Shown here in pieces: positions 1 to 7,932 of a DNA stretch of 49,505 nt (the stretch's first letter is position 1; each line of letters starts with the position of its first letter). The notes under the pieces were generated by a model. The model saw only the letters and a program-made list of their open reading frames with translations, was not told the origin of the DNA and searched no databases. This DNA comes from Microcystis aeruginosa Ma_SC_T_19800800_S464 (GTDB lineage Bacteria > Cyanobacteriota > Cyanobacteriia > Cyanobacteriales > Microcystaceae), in the NCBI GenBank assembly GCA_007095785.1, contig SFBL01000045.1:1-49505 (forward strand), given 5' to 3'. A program made the translations under genes and the position numbers.

Positions 1-110
1 CGGGGGGGCAAGGGGGGGGGGAGAGATTCCCTCTGGTTTGGTTGGATACGTCCTGCCAGATTAAGGAAACTCAGTGAACCAAGAATCCCTCGCTTTTAGC
101 GATGGGAGTG

Positions 111-1145
111 TCAATCCCCTAATTGCCAGCTTATCTCTTCACCTGCTCGTAACGGCACCAGTCCGGATTCGGGAAAGGGCAATTCATCGGGAATGCGCCA
201 AGGGGTTTTGGTTAAGGTGATTTGTTCCGTATTCCGGGGGAGTTGATAAAAATCTGGCCCGTGAAAGCTGGCGAACCCTTCCAGTTGCTGAATTGCATCA
301 ACGCTCTCAAAAGCTTCTGCGTACAACTCTAGGGCGTGCAGAGCCGAATAACAACCCGCGCAGCCACAGGAACTTTCTTTGCTGTAGCGAGAATGGGGCG
401 CACTATCAGTCCCTAAAAAAAACTTGGGATTGCCCGATGTGGCCGCTTGCAAAAGTGCCAAACGATGATCCTCTCGTTTCAAAATCGGCAGGCAATAAAA
501 ATGGGGACGAATGCCACCGGTAAAGAGAATGTTTCGGCTAAATAATAAATGTTGGGGCGTAATTGTGGCGGCGACGTTGTTGTTAGCAGATAGAACAAAC
601 TTGACCGCATCGGCGGTGGTAATGTGTTCAAATACGACCCGCAGTTTCGGAAATCTTGTTATCAGTGGGATTAAGTGCTTCTCAATGAACACTTTCTCTC
701 GATCGAACACATCAATATGACCATCGGTAACTTCTCCGTGCAGTAGTAGCGGCATATCCAGCTGCTCCATGGCCGCCAAAACGCGATCGCACCTACGAAG
801 ATCCGTCACCCCCAAGTCGGAATTAGTTGTGGCACCGGCCGGGTAGTATTTCACCGCTTTGACAAACTGGCAGGCTTTCGCCGCCATAATTTCTTCGGGA
901 CTGGTATTATCGGTCAGATAGAGGGTCATCAATGGCTCGAACTGTTGACCCTCTGGAACTGCTGCCAGAATGCGATCGCGATAGGCGGCAGCATCAGCCA
1001 CCGAGCGCACTGGGGGCTTTAAATTCGGCATGATAATGGCACGGGCAAATTGACGCACCGTATGGGGTAGAACCGCTTTTAGTGCCGCACCATCGCGGAG
1101 ATGAAGGTGCCAGTCGTCGGGTCGAGTTATTCTGAGTCTTCGCAT
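111..1145 (-). CDS. pyrC: Dihydroorotase
   Basis: Converts N-carbamoyl-L-aspartate to L-dihydroorotate, the third step of pyrimidine synthesis, in the cytosol. At 344 aa it matches the class II E. coli-type enzyme (about 348 aa). Visible zinc ligands are His13 and His15 in DWHLHLRDG, the lysine to be carboxylated, Lys99 in AVKYYPAG, His136 in LLLHGEV, His174 in FEHITT, and catalytic Asp246 in LGTDSAPH. The ATG start puts the HxH motif at the usual distance from the N-terminus. It is transcribed leftward alone, with repeats behind it. Full-length and intact. Confidence 0.96.
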   Translation of the reverse strand: MRRLRITRPDDWHLHLRDGAALKAVLPHTVRQFARAIIMPNLKPPVRSVADAAAYRDRILAAVPEGQQFEPLMTLYLTDNTSPEEIMAAKACQFVKAVKYYPAGATTNSDLGVTDLRRCDRVLAAMEQLDMPLLLHGEVTDGHIDVFDREKVFIEKHLIPLITRFPKLRVVFEHITTADAVKFVLSANNNVAATITPQHLLFSRNILFTGGIRPHFYCLPILKREDHRLALLQAATSGNPKFFLGTDSAPHSRYSKESSCGCAGCYSALHALELYAEAFESVDAIQQLEGFASFHGPDFYQLPRNTEQITLTKTPWRIPDELPFPESGLVPLRAGEEISWQLGD

Positions 1146-1237
1146 CCTTCAATCATACTACGGTTAGGGATGCCATTACCAAGCACAAGGGTTTTAGTTG
1201 ATTGGAAAGAACCTTTAATTTTAGCGGCGAAATTAAT

Positions 1238-1346
1238 ATAATTCCCCTTGACAAAATCCCAAGACTTGACATATACTTATTCATAGAATGGGAATCCGTG
1301 CCTGCCTGCGACCCCCTCATTTTCAGGCTAGATAGACTTAAGAAAA
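1238..1346. repeat. 109-bp direct repeat, copy A
   Basis: This segment recurs at 1628-1736 with a single mismatch (C versus T near position 1282), exactly 390 bp away. It contains a sigma70-like promoter, TTGACA at 1248 and TATACT at 1272 with an 18-bp spacer. No open gene follows this copy; a MITE-like element starts 34 bp downstream. Confidence 0.9.
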
Positions 1347-1379
1347 TTAACCTTTAATTCCGTCTCCCAGTAAGACTAT

Positions 1380-1560
1380 TAGAGTTCTTGCATAATTAAT
1401 TTTTGAGAGGGCAAAAATGAGAAAATAGACATAAAATTGCATAAAATCCCTAAATAGAGCATTTAATTGATTAATGCTCATTCTTAATTCTCCTGACTAC
1501 TGACTACTGGCTCCTGACTCCTCAATTAACGGAAGATTTTTGATTTTTGCAAGAGGTCTA
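1380..1560. mobile_element. MITE-like element with 13-bp inverted ends
   Basis: The left end TAGAGTTCTTGCA (1380-1392) is matched by the inverted right end TGCAAGAGGTCTA (1548-1560), 11 of 13 positions pairing. The 181-bp interior has no coding frame and carries a run of CTGACTACTGACTACTGG-type short repeats. It sits between the two copies of the 109-bp repeat. Similar TTGCAAGAGTTCTA ends appear elsewhere in the window (33911, 39577), so this looks like a family of non-autonomous elements. No transposase is present and no clear target duplication beyond TA. Confidence 0.5.
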
Positions 1561-1627
1561 TTGTGGGCTGCCTCTCAGTGCTTTTACAATTAGTACAATT
1601 ATATTATTGTAGGGGCGATTGCAGAGG

Positions 1628-1736
1628 ATAATTCCCCTTGACAAAATCCCAAGACTTGACATATACTTATTTATAGAATGGGAATCCGTGCCTGCCTGCG
1701 ACCCCCTCATTTTCAGGCTAGATAGACTTAAGAAAA
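1628..1736. repeat. 109-bp direct repeat, copy B
   Basis: Second copy of the segment at 1238-1346, one mismatch. It ends about 130 bp before the methyltransferase-nuclease start. An AT-rich stretch before it (1585-1610, ACAATTAGTACAATTATATT) resembles one after it (1769-1791), so the duplicated unit may once have been longer. Confidence 0.9.
1638..1667 (+). promoter_or_regulatory. Candidate sigma70-type promoter
   Basis: TTGACA at 1638-1643 and TATACT at 1662-1667 are separated by 18 bp, near the consensus for SigA-type promoters. It faces the methyltransferase-nuclease gene and would give a leader of roughly 190 nt. The same promoter occurs in repeat copy A at 1248-1277. Inferred from sequence only. 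Confidence 0.45.
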
Positions 1737-1869
1737 ATTAAATTTTGGGCGCACATGATGCGCTTATTGTAATTAGTACAATAATATTATTCTCTGGAGC
1801 GATTGTATTCGCCCTCTTTAAGGGGGAATAATAATACAATTGAGGATGCAGTCAATCCCCTTAATCTCT

Positions 1870-3525
1870 ATGGTCAATAAACTATACTACGGTGATAACC
1901 TAGAAGTGCTGCGGAAATATATCAAAGATGAATCGATCGATCTTTGTTATATCGACCCACCCTTTAATTCTAAACGCAATTACAACCAAATTTATAACAA
2001 CTTAGGCAAGGAAGATCAAGCACAAGCACAAGCGTTTGTGGATACCTGGACATGGGATAATCACGCTAACGAAGCTTTAGAGGAAATTCAAAGCAACTAT
2101 CAGGGTAAATTTACCAGTCAGACTATCGATTTAATTGACGGTTTGACTAAAGTTTTGGGTAAAGGTAGTCTTCTCGCTTATCTGGTGAGTATGACGCTGA
2201 GGATTGTGGAAATCCATCGAGTTTTAAAATCTACCGGTAGCTTTTATCTCCACTGCGATCCCACTGCTAGTCATTATTTAAAAATAGTTTTAGATGCTAT
2301 TTTTTGCTCTCAGGGGGGTGATTTTTTCAATGAGATTGTTTGGAAAAGAACTACGGCACACAATGATCCTCAAAGATATGGAAGAATTCAGGATCGTCTA
2401 TTTTTTTACAGCAAAACACAGGCTAAGACATTTAATCATATAGATGCCTATCATTCCCAAGAACAATTAGCAAGATATAAATACTCAGACTCTAAAGGTT
2501 TATACAGAGCGGAAAACTTAACGGCTCCTCATTTTTCAGAATCACGAACTATAGAATGGCGTGGAGTCCATCCAGGTAATAATAGACAATGGCGGTTTTC
2601 TATAGAAAAACTAGAAGAACTATATAGTCAGGGTTATATTTTGTTACAGAAGGATGGCCGGCCTCGAAAAGATGGTCTTAAGCAATATTTATCAGAAACT
2701 AAAAGCCCTGTAATTCAAGATATATGGACAGATATTATCTTTGCTCCAACTACAAAAGAACGTCTGGGTTATCCCACACAAAAACCGGAGGCATTATTAG
2801 AAAGAATAATCAAAGCAAGTAGTAATAAAGGAGATGTAATTTTAGATGCCTATTGTGGGTGTGGAACGACTATCGCTGTAGCAGAGAGATTAGAGAGAAA
2901 CTGGATTGGAATTGATATAACCTATCAGAGTATTAGCTTAATGTTAAAGCGATTAGAGGACTCCTTTGGTAAAAATGTTTTAGATAAAATTGAACTGAAC
3001 GGTATTCCTAAAGACATGGAATCAGCGCAAGCATTAGCCACTAAACCCGATGATCGTACCCGCAAAGAATTTGAGAAATGGGCGGTTTTAACCTATAGTA
3101 ATAACCGGGCAGTGATTAATGACAAAAAAGGAGCAGATAAAGGAGTCGATGCTATTGCCTATTTTCAGGGAGATAAGGACAACCGCGAGAAAATTATTTT
3201 TCAAGTAAAATCCGGTAATGTCAAATCGGGAGACATCAGAGATCTACAGGGAACCATGACACTACAAGGGGCAGCCCTGGGTATATTTATCACCTTGAAA
3301 CCTCCCACTAAAGATATGGTTCAAACGGCCAAATCTGCGGGAATTTATCGCGGTCGTTATATGAGTCAAAGTGTCGATAAAATTGAGATTGTGACAGTGC
3401 AAGAAATCCTTGAACAGAAAAAACGTCTCGATGTTATCCTCACCTTTGAAGTCCTGAAAGCTGCCGAAAAACAAAGGGAAACCCCAGGACAACAAATGAG
3501 TTTAGATATACCCTTCCCCGAATAA
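1870..3525 (+). CDS. DNA methyltransferase fused to Mrr-like restriction nuclease domain
   Basis: The N-terminal part is a beta-class amino-DNA methyltransferase with permuted motifs: catalytic DPPF at residues 29-32 (motif IV) precedes the AdoMet-binding DAYCGCGTT at 326-334 (motif I), with a probable target-recognition region between. The C-terminal part carries GVDAIA with Asp427 and FQVKSG with Gln445 and Lys447, the D-QxK form of the PD-(D/E)xK nuclease site seen in Mrr-type enzymes. One chain may therefore both modify and cut DNA. The ATG at 1870 ([10 protein letters not shown]) was chosen because related enzymes begin there; an in-frame TTG at 1840 and ATG at 1846 are alternatives. No HIP1 site lies in the gene. 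Specificity cannot be told. Confidence 0.85.
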   Translation: MVNKLYYGDNLEVLRKYIKDESIDLCYIDPPFNSKRNYNQIYNNLGKEDQAQAQAFVDTWTWDNHANEALEEIQSNYQGKFTSQTIDLIDGLTKVLGKGSLLAYLVSMTLRIVEIHRVLKSTGSFYLHCDPTASHYLKIVLDAIFCSQGGDFFNEIVWKRTTAHNDPQRYGRIQDRLFFYSKTQAKTFNHIDAYHSQEQLARYKYSDSKGLYRAENLTAPHFSESRTIEWRGVHPGNNRQWRFSIEKLEELYSQGYILLQKDGRPRKDGLKQYLSETKSPVIQDIWTDIIFAPTTKERLGYPTQKPEALLERIIKASSNKGDVILDAYCGCGTTIAVAERLERNWIGIDITYQSISLMLKRLEDSFGKNVLDKIELNGIPKDMESAQALATKPDDRTRKEFEKWAVLTYSNNRAVINDKKGADKGVDAIAYFQGDKDNREKIIFQVKSGNVKSGDIRDLQGTMTLQGAALGIFITLKPPTKDMVQTAKSAGIYRGRYMSQSVDKIEIVTVQEILEQKKRLDVILTFEVLKAAEKQRETPGQQMSLDIPFPE

Positions 3526-3605
3526 AACTCCTTTGGTTATTTTTGGGAATAGGATGATAATTTTGTTAAAATATAGGTCAGACTTAACCTATAATTGAAT
3601 GAAAA

Positions 3606-4448
3606 ATGTATGATTCTACCTGTAAATTTATCGCCCTTGAATATTCGAGAGACTTAGCCACTTGGTTACTGGGTAAACCCTTAGAATTAACAGAAATTAA
3701 ACCATCGGAATTATCCCTAGAGCCAATTAGGGCTGATACTTTGATCTTTTTAGAGTCGGAAGAATTAATCTTACATATCGAGTTCCAAACCGAACCTAAA
3801 GAAGATATTCCCTATAGAATGCTAGATTATGCCACCAGACTCTATCGACGCTATCCCGATAAACCTATCCATCAAGTGGTTATTTATCTGAGGAAAAGTG
3901 ACTCCCCCAAAGTCCGACAAAATGATTATAAACAAGGGAAAACCTCTCATCAATTTGAAGTGATTAGACTTTGGGAACAACCCTCGGATACCCTATTAAA
4001 GGCCCCCGGACTGTTTCCCTTTGCCATACTCGCTCAAGCGGAGAAACAAGAAAACTTACTGCGGCAAATTGCCCAAGAAATCGAGCAAATCAGCGATAGT
4101 CGAGAACAAAGTAATCTGGCCGCATCTACTGCAATTCTAGCCGGGTTAGTATTAGAGAAAGACATCATCCAACGATTATTGAGGAAAGACATCATGAAAG
4201 AATCCGTTATCTATCAAGAAATCTGGTCGGAAGGTTTACAAGAGGGACGACAAGAAGGACGACAAGAAGGAGAAGCTAACCTAGTTTTACGTCTATTAAA
4301 TCGGCGGATAGGGGACATTTCTCCCGAATTATTGCCCAATATCCGCAGTCTTGACCTAGAACAGTTAGAAAACTTGGGAGAAGCTTTGTTAGATTTTCAG
4401 TCACTACAGGATTTAGAACAATGGCTGGAAAATTGCCAAGCCAGTTAG
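3606..4448 (+). CDS. Rpn family PD-(D/E)xK nuclease with C-terminal DUF4351
   Basis: A 280-aa protein of the Rpn (recombination-promoting nuclease, formerly putative transposase) family common in cyanobacteria. The nuclease core shows Asp44 in RADTLIF and Glu59-x-Gln61 in HIEFQTEP. Near residue 210 there is a short charged repeat (QEGRQEGRQEG) followed by a DUF4351-like tail with LLNRRIGDIS and a leucine-rich helix. Start ATG gives MYDSTCKF, usual for the group. It stands 80 bp after the methyltransferase-nuclease on the same strand and could be co-transcribed. Family activity is Mg-dependent DNA cleavage in E. coli RpnA; the role here is unknown. Confidence 0.85.
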   Translation: MYDSTCKFIALEYSRDLATWLLGKPLELTEIKPSELSLEPIRADTLIFLESEELILHIEFQTEPKEDIPYRMLDYATRLYRRYPDKPIHQVVIYLRKSDSPKVRQNDYKQGKTSHQFEVIRLWEQPSDTLLKAPGLFPFAILAQAEKQENLLRQIAQEIEQISDSREQSNLAASTAILAGLVLEKDIIQRLLRKDIMKESVIYQEIWSEGLQEGRQEGRQEGEANLVLRLLNRRIGDISPELLPNIRSLDLEQLENLGEALLDFQSLQDLEQWLENCQAS

Positions 4449-4495
4449 TACAAATAAACTAAATGCGGTCTATCCATTCCCATGGAAGCAGCAAG

Positions 4496-4514
4496 CTCTC
4501 AACTCCCTTGAGAG
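4496..4514. terminator. Hairpin between convergent genes
   Basis: CTCTCAA and TTGAGAG form a perfect 7-bp stem with a 5-nt loop in the gap between the convergent Rpn and Uma2 genes. No clear T-run follows, so it is a weak terminator candidate. Confidence 0.35.
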
Positions 4515-4525
4515 TAGTTCACATT

Positions 4526-5080
4526 TTAATCTATTCCCCGGTAGAGATCGGCGATGGCTAACTCTAGGTTAATACTTGACAGGATTACGCGATCGTCTGT
4601 CTCGTAAATAGTCGTTTCCCATGTCCCCAGAGAATTACGACGACGGCATTCCACGCGCTGGATTTCTTGGGAAATTAATACATATTCTTCTAAAGTTTCT
4701 ATCTGTTGATAATCTAGGAATTTTTCGCCCTTGTCAAAAGCGGCCGTACTGGGGGAAAGCACTTCCGCGATCAGTTTCGGATAGCGTTTCAGATAACGGT
4801 CTTGGCGATCGCGAGGATCGCAGGTAACAAAAGCATCGGGATAGTAATAAAACTGATCTTGATAGTTAACCTTGACATTACCCGAGTAAAACCGACAGTC
4901 TGTAGAGTCGCCGAAATGCAGGTTAACCAGAGCGAGTAGATTAAGGGCAATGCGATCGTGATTATCCGTACCGCCGGCCATCGCATAAACCAAACCACGT
5001 CGGTATTCATGACGGATCTGACTCTGGCGCTCGATAGCGAGATATTCTTGGGGACTGATGTAGTTGGGAACTGCGATCAT
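4526..5080 (-). CDS. Uma2 family endonuclease (DUF820)
   Basis: A 184-aa protein of the Uma2/DUF820 family, a PD-(D/E)xK fold greatly expanded in cyanobacteria. It opens with the usual YISPQEYLAIERQSQIRHEYRRG segment (residues 7-29, split here only by reading), followed by YYPDAFV with the acidic residue, LIAEVLSPST with the glutamate and DKGEKFLDYQ with the lysine. Length and catalytic residues are intact. It converges with the Rpn gene. Biological role is unsettled for the family. Confidence 0.88.
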   Translation of the reverse strand: MIAVPNYISPQEYLAIERQSQIRHEYRRGLVYAMAGGTDNHDRIALNLLALVNLHFGDSTDCRFYSGNVKVNYQDQFYYYPDAFVTCDPRDRQDRYLKRYPKLIAEVLSPSTAAFDKGEKFLDYQQIETLEEYVLISQEIQRVECRRRNSLGTWETTIYETDDRVILSSINLELAIADLYRGID

Positions 5081-5284
5081 AATCTCTAGGGGAAAGCCTA
5101 GTATTAATCATAGTACGAGAATGGCTTTGGCTCTCTTATTCTTTGTGTGATCAGTTTAACTTACATAGCGATCGATCTTTGTGTTCTTCGTGTCTTTGTG
5201 GTTCCTGACGCAGAGAGCCGATAAGTCAGCGCAAGAGGGCAAAATCTTGATAAACTGAGGGGATAACTATCCTGGACTATTCCC

Positions 5285-5461
5285 ATGACCACTCACTTTA
5301 TTAGTGCCGAAATCGACCTACAGGAAACCCCGCAACAACTGCAGCAAGAAATCGAAAAAGAATTAGCCAAACGCGGTGAACCCTTGCGTTGGGCAATCAC
5401 AGAAGTGGATACCGAGAATAATCAGGTAAAAGTCGAAGCGATTGTCACCACTGCCTCGTGA
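5285..5461 (+). CDS. Conserved 58-aa protein, first gene of coupled operon
   Basis: Starts with ATG (MTTHFISAEI) and ends TGA inside the GTGA that starts the next gene, so translation is probably coupled. The sequence has an acidic amphipathic helix around residues 15-30 (QQLQQEIEKELAKRG) and a short beta-like end. It has no recognisable domain. The tight overlap and coding-like composition support it as real although it is short. I take it as a small cyanobacterial conserved protein working with the DUF3326 product. Confidence 0.7.
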   Translation: MTTHFISAEIDLQETPQQLQQEIEKELAKRGEPLRWAITEVDTENNQVKVEAIVTTAS

Positions 5462-6516
5462 ATTCTCGTCCCTATACCGCCGTACTAATTATTCCCACCG
5501 GCATCGGGGCAGCGATTGGCGGTTATGCTGGGGATGGCATTCCCGTGGCCAGAGCGATCGCCCAAGTTTGCGATCGCCTAATTACCCATCCCAATGTCCT
5601 CAACGGCGCACAACTGTACTGGCCTCTGGACAACACCTACTATGTGGAGGGTTACGCTTTAGATCGTTTTGCTCAGGGGGATTGGGGATTAAGTCCCGTC
5701 CATCAAAATCGCATCGGATTACTATTCGATCGCGCCATTGAATTTGACCTCTTGCAAAGACACCTTCAGGCTGCCGATGCTGTCCGGGCCACCCTAGGCT
5801 TAGATCTCACCGATTACCTTATCACCGATGCCCCCCTAAATGTGCAGTTGCGAGAGGCAGCCTCCGGGGCCAGTTGGGGAACAATTGGCAATCCCGACAG
5901 CTTGCTGCGGGGAGCAGAAAAACTGATTAACCAGGGCCAGGCAGAAGCGATCGCCATTGTTGCCCGTTTTCCCGACGATCCCGATAGCATTGCCCTGGCT
6001 AATTATCGCCATGGTCAGGGGGTGGATCCCCTTGCCGGGGCCGAAGCGGTGATTTCCCATCTGGTGGTGCGACAATTCCAAATACCGGCGGCCCACGCTC
6101 CCGCTTTAAGTCCGCTGCCCCTGGAGCCGCAACTTTCCCCCAAGGCCGCAGCCGAAGAAATCGGTTATACTTTTTTACCCTGCGTTTTGGTGGGTTTAAG
6201 TCGCGCCCCCCAATTGGTCAAGCGGCCCGGTCCCGATGCTATTTGGAGCCGGGAGGTGGACGCGCTGATCGTTCCCGCCAGTGCTTGCGGCTCTAGCACA
6301 GTCTTAAGTTTTTGTCAAGAAAAAACTGTACTGATTGCCGTGCAGGAAAATAGTACAAGAATGAAGGTGGACCCAGAACTTCTGGGGGTGAAAGCAATTA
6401 GGGTACACTCGTATATGGAGGCAATCGGTGCGATCGTTTGTCAACGGGCCGGGGTTAGCCTCCCATCTCTTCGCCCTCATTTAAACTCTTTACGCTGTTT
6501 ATCCGAGAATCCGTGA
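5458..6516 (+). CDS. DUF3326 family protein
   Basis: A 352-aa protein beginning at GTG in a 4-bp GTGA overlap with the preceding small gene. The sequence has a glycine-rich start (PTGIGAAIGGYAGDG) and segments such as GLSRAPQLV and VPASACGSSTVL, matching my memory of the cyanobacterial and chloroplast DUF3326 family. No catalytic motif of known function is recognised. It ends in another GTGA overlap with the downstream protease gene. HIP1 sites occur near 5553, 5570 and 5947, consistent with a resident core gene. Confidence 0.8.
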   Translation: MNSRPYTAVLIIPTGIGAAIGGYAGDGIPVARAIAQVCDRLITHPNVLNGAQLYWPLDNTYYVEGYALDRFAQGDWGLSPVHQNRIGLLFDRAIEFDLLQRHLQAADAVRATLGLDLTDYLITDAPLNVQLREAASGASWGTIGNPDSLLRGAEKLINQGQAEAIAIVARFPDDPDSIALANYRHGQGVDPLAGAEAVISHLVVRQFQIPAAHAPALSPLPLEPQLSPKAAAEEIGYTFLPCVLVGLSRAPQLVKRPGPDAIWSREVDALIVPASACGSSTVLSFCQEKTVLIAVQENSTRMKVDPELLGVKAIRVHSYMEAIGAIVCQRAGVSLPSLRPHLNSLRCLSENP

Positions 6517-7094
6517 CTAATTCCCCTAATTCCGAATTTGATCCCCTGACACGCACACAAGTCCTCACCATTATGGCGGTAACGGCGATTATCTTGCTGG
6601 TAGTCGCCAAAGTCTGGCAATATTTCGGTGCGATCGCTATTCCCGCCATTCGCTGGACTCTCCCGGATTTCCTGTTCGGATTAGCCTTAGCGGGGGCAAT
6701 TAGTGGAATTAGTGGGCTTCTCTATCGTTTTTGGTCTAGTTATCGCCATAGTGCTAACTCTTACTTAGAATTAGTCATTAAACCTTTAGCTTGGCCCGAT
6801 TTAATTTGGATTGGATTACTGCCGGGGTTAAGTGAAGAATTATTATTTCGCGGGGTGATTTTGCCGGCTTTGGGCTTAAATATCTTTGGTTTAACCGTTT
6901 CTAGTCTGATTTTTGGCATCCTCCATTTTAGCGGTTCCCAACAATGGCCCTACGTTATTTGGGCAACTGTTGTCGGTTTTGCCCTCGGTTATACCGTCAT
7001 CATCACCGGTAATTTATTAATCCCAATTCTCGCTCATATTATCACCAATCTCCTCGCTAGTTTTCTCTGGAAATTAGAGCATAGTAATCAGTAA
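6513..7094 (+). CDS. CPBP family intramembrane metalloprotease
   Basis: A 193-aa membrane protein with several hydrophobic segments (about residues 13-38, 47-65, 85-105, 115-135, 145-180). The CPBP (CaaX protease and bacteriocin-processing, Abi) signatures are present: SEELLFRG (EExxxR) after the third segment, FGILHF with a histidine, and AHIITN near the C-terminus. Start is GTG coupled to the DUF3326 stop. Members cut peptides inside the membrane; its substrate is unknown. A heptamer repeat tract (CAGTAAT type) begins at its stop codon. Confidence 0.88.
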   Translation: MTNSPNSEFDPLTRTQVLTIMAVTAIILLVVAKVWQYFGAIAIPAIRWTLPDFLFGLALAGAISGISGLLYRFWSSYRHSANSYLELVIKPLAWPDLIWIGLLPGLSEELLFRGVILPALGLNIFGLTVSSLIFGILHFSGSQQWPYVIWATVVGFALGYTVIITGNLLIPILAHIITNLLASFLWKLEHSNQ

Positions 7095-7161
7095 TCAGTT
7101 ATCAGTAATCAGTGGGGAAGTTATCAGTGACAACTCCCTACTCCTGTCTCCTATAAAAAAT

Positions 7162-7605
7162 ATGGAAGTACAATTTCGCGAATTTAATCCTTTTGATGTC
7201 TGGTTTTGGCTGGAATTTTCGACAGTTCCCTCGAATATGGAACAGCAGTATGTAGAAGAAGTTTTTGCTTCTTGGTTTTATTTGGGTAAATTAGGGGCTT
7301 TCAATGCGGAAAACCTACAGGTACAGGAGGTGGGAGTCGATATTAGTTATATGGAATATGACACCGATATAGTGGAAAACGCTTTTATGTCACCGATGCA
7401 CAATATGACTGATTTTGAATACTTAGGTACTTGGGGACGTTGTTGGTTTGACCTTGGTACTAGCGATCCTATCGCTTTGGATATTTTAATCAATGCCTTG
7501 ACCCAATTAAGTAAGGATTTTGTCGATATTAAACGTTTAATTATCGGGGGAGAAAATCAAGATTGGACAGTTAGCGATCGCAGCAACTATCTCTTTAGCG
7601 AATAA
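7162..7605 (+). CDS. DUF3531 family protein
   Basis: A 147-aa soluble protein beginning MEVQFREFNPFDVWFWLEF, the characteristic opening of the cyanobacterial/plastid DUF3531 family. It is acidic with conserved-looking tryptophans and a C-terminal IIGGENQDW segment. No catalytic site is recognised and function is unknown. It lies 67 bp after the CPBP gene, separated by a short heptamer repeat tract, and may be transcribed with it. Confidence 0.85.
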   Translation: MEVQFREFNPFDVWFWLEFSTVPSNMEQQYVEEVFASWFYLGKLGAFNAENLQVQEVGVDISYMEYDTDIVENAFMSPMHNMTDFEYLGTWGRCWFDLGTSDPIALDILINALTQLSKDFVDIKRLIIGGENQDWTVSDRSNYLFSE

Positions 7606-7660
7606 TTAGGTTTTACTGAAAAAGTTTCTTGGTGGAGTCAGAAGTCAGTAATCAGGAGGA

Positions 7661-7760
7661 GATAGGGTGATAGGGTTTTGGGGTGATAGGGTTTTGGGGT
7701 GATAGGGTGATAGGGTTTTGGGGTGATAAGGTGATAGGGTTTTGGGGTGATAGGGTGATG
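7661..7760. repeat. Simple repeat of TGATAGGG and TTTTGGGG octamers
   Basis: About 100 bp made almost wholly of two 8-mers, TGATAGGG and TTTTGGGG, alternating irregularly. It lies between DUF3531 and the GH116 gene and has no coding potential of its own, although long spurious frames run through it. Confidence 0.9.
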
Positions 7761-7780
7761 AGACAGCTTCCCCACACCCC

Positions 7781-7918
7781 ACTTCCCCACTTCCCCACTT
7801 CCCCACTTCCCCACTTCCCCACTTCCCCACTTCCCCACTTCCCCACTTCCCCACTTCCCCACTTCCCCACTTCCCCACACCCCACACCCCACACCCTACA
7901 CCCCACACCCCACACCCC
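7781..7918. repeat. ACTTCCCC x12 then ACACCCC heptamers
   Basis: Twelve perfect copies of the octamer ACTTCCCC (7781-7876) pass directly into about six ACACCCC heptamers (7877-7918), one carrying a C-to-T change. The tract ends 14 bp before the GH116 start codon. The top strand is nearly free of G. Confidence 0.95.
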
Positions 7919-7932
7919 ACTTAAAAACATCT

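Noticed and set aside
783-790. GCGATCGC palindrome as a special operator
   Set aside because: It is the common HIP1 sequence found many times in core genes here.
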